A stretch of 64,000 nt of DNA from positions 1-64,000 of the forward strand of contig CAVTTH010000004.1 in the NCBI GenBank assembly GCA_963737545.1, given 5' to 3'. Origin of the DNA: CAVTTH01 sp963737545 (GTDB lineage Bacteria > Verrucomicrobiota > Verrucomicrobiia > Chthoniobacterales > UBA10450). Below, in pieces: positions 61,021 to 64,000 of the stretch; position 1 is the stretch's first letter; each line of letters starts with the position of its first letter. The position numbers were made by a program, and so were the translations under genes. The notes under the pieces are model-generated. The model worked only from the letters and a program-made list of their open reading frames with translations. It had not been told where the DNA came from and did no database searches.

Positions 61021-63617
61021 GTGCTCCCCCTGGTTTTTGCGATAGCTTGCATGCGCGCCACCGCGTTGGCGGCCTCGGTGCCAGGCATCGCTGCCTTTCC
61101 TGTTCAGTACAGCTTGAATGAGCGATTTCTCGTCGATCAGAACGGCGCGCCGTTTCCGATTATGGGCCGGACCGCCTGGTTCGTCACTTCGCTTTCCATC
61201 GCCGATTACCACACCTTCATCGACGATACCGCGGCACGCGGATACGATGCGATCGAACTGCATGTGGTTAACCACGACCCCCGCGGCAACAACCCACCCT
61301 TCAACGGCAATGGCGATCTGCCCTTCCTTAACCGGCTCGATGGAACTACGTGGAACGGCGCACTCACCTACGGTAACATCAACAACGAAGCACCTGATTT
61401 CAGCACCCCAAACGAGGCTTATTGGAGCTTTGTGGATGGCTTTCTCTCGTATTGCGAATCCAAAGGCATCCTGGTCTTCATGTTTCCCGGCATACGTGGG
61501 TCACCTGGGCGGAGATCAAGGCTGGATGCAGGAGATGGTGGCGAACGGCGCCACGAAGATGCAGTCCTACGGCGCGTGGATCGCGACTCGGTACCAGAAC
61601 CAGAAGAACCTCGTCTGGATGATGGGAGGAGATCTAGGCAACTTCGACCCACCGCAGCTCAATGTGGAGAGCGCGCTTTTCACCGGCCTCAGAAGTGTGA
61701 TGGGGCAGCAATCGGTGTTCTTCAGTGCCGAGTGGGACTCGGAGTCGATTGCAACTGATCAAACGACTTTTGGAGTGGATATGACCCTAAACGGCGTTTA
61801 TTCGTGGAGCGGCGACGTGAGCAACCACGGCCGCCGCGCCTACGCCTACACTCCCGTCGAGCCGGCCTTCTTGCTTGAGGAACCCTATGACCAAGAGGGT
61901 CCGGACGGGAACGGCGTTAACCCGAACGCGACCCAACCTGTGCGGCGCTTCCCATGGTGGGGCTGGCTTTCCACCATCGGGGGCTACGTTTCCGGCAATG
62001 GGTATGTCTGGCCGTTCCGCGCACCAGATTGGTCCAACCATTTGGACACACAAGGTTCCCGCGACATGACGCGGCTGAATGCCTTCATGGGTTCGATCGC
62101 CTGGTACAAGCTGGTTCCCTCGGGCCTCAACGGCATGCGCACACTCATCACCGCCGGTGGCTCCTGTGTGAGTTGCAGCGACTACGTGGCGGCCGCTGCC
62201 ACTTTCGACGGCACACTGCTTGTGGCCTACGTCCCACCCGACCACAGCGGATCGATTACCGTAGATATGGGCGCCATGAGCGGTCCGTCACAGGCTAGAT
62301 GGTTCGATCCAACAAGTGCGACATACAATAGCATTGGGACCGGGCTACCCAACACGGGCACACGCGTGTTCACGCCGCCGGGCGATAACGATGCGGGTGA
62401 TGGCGATTGGGTGCTGATGATTGAGACACAACAACCTCCGGACGCGCAGCCACCCGCGGTCACCCTAACCGCGCCAGCACGAGGAGCGAGAGTGTCGAAC
62501 ACTGTGCCGGTTTCGGCAATCGCGAATGACAACGTGGGGGTGCTGGGTGTACGATTCCAGGTGGACGGCGCTGATCTCGGCGCCGAGGTGCTATCACCGC
62601 CGTACAACGCCACCTGGAACACGCGCAACGTAAGTAACGGAAGGCATACTGTGCGGGCAATTGCACGGGATCTGGCTGAGAACAACACCGTTAGTTCCGC
62701 GTCAGTAACGGTTACGAACGACGCGACGAGCCCGTTGGTGGCAGCTTACGGATTTAGTGAGGGATCCGGGACGATCGTGACAGATGCGTCGGTGTATGGT
62801 AACACAGGCACTATCAACGGCGCATCCTGGACCGGTCAGGGAAAATTCGGCAATGCTCTTAACTTCGACGGAACCGCCTGGATAACTGTGAATGAGTCGG
62901 ATGCTTTGGATCTCGCCACTGGAATGACGCTTGAGGCTTGGGTCTATCCGACAGCAGCACCGGGAACCTGGATGACAATTGCTCTCAAAGAAGCTTCCGA
63001 TGACCTTGTATATGAAATGCAGGCAGACCCTTCGAATCATCCCAGCACTTATATTTCGACAGACGCTGCGGGGCTCACCGGTATTGTAGGACCACAGGCG
63101 CTTCCGCTGAATACCTGGAGCTATCTGGCTGCGACTTACGATGGCACCATGCTCTCCTTGTTCGTTAACGGTATCAATGGTAGCAAGCGATTTTGTGTCG
63201 GGCAACATTCTCACTTCTGGTGGACCACTTCGGCTCGGGGGCAACTCGATTTGGGGAGAATACTTTATCGGAACAATTGATGAAGTTCGCGTCTATAATC
63301 AGGCTCGAAGCCAGGCGCAGATTCAAGCTGACATGGGCCTCGCCGTTTCCCCTATCGTTTCGTTGCTTGCCTCGGCGCAAACCGCCGCCCAGATCGCTCA
63401 GGACGGTTTTCGAATGACTCTGGCCGCGGATTCGCCTGGTCTTTGCATCATCGAGGCGACAAGTGATTGCTCGACCTGGCAGACGATCCAAACGATCAAC
63501 TACACAAGCGGTCAGGTTCAGTTACTCGATGTGGATGCAAGACTACTCTCACATCGTTTCTATCGAGCCCGATCCGGCACGGCCATAATTAGCATGGGAC
63601 TCGGGAAAAACCGATAA
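61021..63617 (+). CDS. Secreted DUF4038/GH140-like glycoside hydrolase with Ig-like and LamG domains, two frameshifts
   Basis: From a GTG at 61021 the first frame gives a signal peptide and MGRTAWFVTSLSIADYHTFI then GYDAIELHVV, typical of DUF4038 (apiosidase-like) barrels. A one-base change in a CCC run near 61,490 leads to the rest: LVWMMGGDLGNFD, FFSAEWDSESIATDQTTFGV, the DUF5060-type C-lobe (LLVAYVPPDHSGSITVDMG) and a bacterial Ig-like domain (VTLTAPARGARVSNTVPVSA). A LamG/concanavalin-like domain follows (VAAYGFSEGSGTIVTDAS). A second one-base change near 63,175 leads to the last strands (GTIDEVRVYNQARSQAQIQA) and a tail ending at 63617. It probably trims or degrades the locus polysaccharide outside the cell. 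Confidence 0.8.
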
Positions 63618-63618
63618 T

Positions 63619-64000
63619 ATGCCTATCACCGCGCGCATTCTTGTTACCGGAACTGAAGGATATCTCGGTTCGTTGTTAGCGCCTGAGTTGATCCGGCATG
63701 GTTATGAAGTCGTTGGCTTAGACACTGGCTTCTATAAAGAGCGAATGCTGTATCGCGACGGTCAAATGACACCGCTGACGCTTGCCAAGGACCTTCGTCA
63801 AATCGAAGCGGAAGACTTGGAAGGGGTGGATGCCATCGTCCACATGGCTGAGCTGTCCAACGATCCGGCCGGCCAGCTGGCGCCCACCATTACCTATGAA
63901 ATCAATCACAAGGGCTCGGTTCATCTGGCCGAACTCGCCCGTAAGGCCGGAGTAAAGCGCTTTGTTTATATGTCGTCGTGCAGCGTTTATGGCGTCGCTG
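63619..64000 (+). CDS. NAD-dependent epimerase/dehydratase, partial at right edge
   Basis: The start at 63619 lies one base after the previous stop. The 127 visible residues form the N-terminal half of an extended SDR: ARILVTGTEGYLGSLLAPEL (NAD loop), VVGLDTGFY, GVDAIVHMAELSNDPAGQLA and FVYMSSCSVYG. The HMAELSNDP pattern is frequent in epimerases acting on NDP-hexoses of surface polysaccharides. The catalytic YxxxK lies beyond the window. Confidence 0.88.
   Translation, partial: MPITARILVTGTEGYLGSLLAPELIRHGYEVVGLDTGFYKERMLYRDGQMTPLTLAKDLRQIEAEDLEGVDAIVHMAELSNDPAGQLAPTITYEINHKGSVHLAELARKAGVKRFVYMSSCSVYGVA

Noticed and set aside
28540..64000. Exosortase or PEP-CTERM proteins in the polysaccharide locus
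   Set aside because: Several genes are of the type found in such loci (FemAB, AsnB, deacetylase, WecB), but no exosortase membrane protein and no C-terminal PEP motif is present in the window.

Overview
The window reads as a 64 kb piece of a Gram-negative bacterial chromosome of moderately high GC. My best guess, an inference, is a soil member of the Verrucomicrobiota. The reasons are a ThiC carrying repeat-derived inserts, an abundance of short palindromic elements that read through as a VAAVSDRR-type peptide, and a large exopolysaccharide locus next to M13, PpiD and DacC-like envelope genes. There are two tRNA genes and no rRNA or CRISPR array.

Positions 1-8,900 are gene-poor and full of debris. 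They hold two decayed copies of the C-terminal end of a DHA2-family MFS exporter, an XRE regulator relic, three near-identical long palindromes and several dispersed repeats. The intact genes here are a PER-like class A beta-lactamase, a K+ channel, a secreted HIT protein, a GlxA-type regulator, and a TetR regulator divergent from a secreted protein. Positions 8,700-12,750 form a small defence island: an XhoI/PaeR7I-like restriction endonuclease and its methyltransferase (both frameshifted), then an intact SIR2-domain protein and a frameshifted DUF262 protein in tandem. Positions 12,750-20,060 hold a 5'-3' exonuclease with an in-frame palindromic insert, a nucleotidyltransferase module, an HxlR/tautomerase divergent pair, a TPP riboswitch with a repeat-riddled thiC, and an Amidase_3.

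Positions 20,160-27,700 are mostly envelope and housekeeping genes: an M13 peptidase, a TPR protein, a PpiD-like foldase, a DD-carboxypeptidase, and DUF4410, DUF2062 and DUF72 proteins. tRNA-fMet and tRNA-Asn follow.

From 28,540 to the right edge almost every gene is co-directional and belongs to one surface-polysaccharide locus. It has a priming sugar transferase, a WlbA/B/C nucleotide-sugar pathway with a WecB/WbpI-type epimerase, a FemAB-like protein, a Wzc-like copolymerase with a degenerate Walker A, three NodB-fold proteins, glycosyltransferases, AsnB, a Wzy-like and a Wzx-like protein, an ACP/FkbH/AAC(3)-like acylation module, hexapeptide acyltransferases, methyltransferases, a secreted beta-helix protein and a secreted multidomain glycoside hydrolase. 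The gene mix resembles exosortase/PEP-CTERM-associated loci, but no exosortase lies in the window.

Many genes carry one or more single-base frameshifts, several in short homopolymers. This is either real decay or residual sequencing error, and the read data should be consulted before any gene is called dead.
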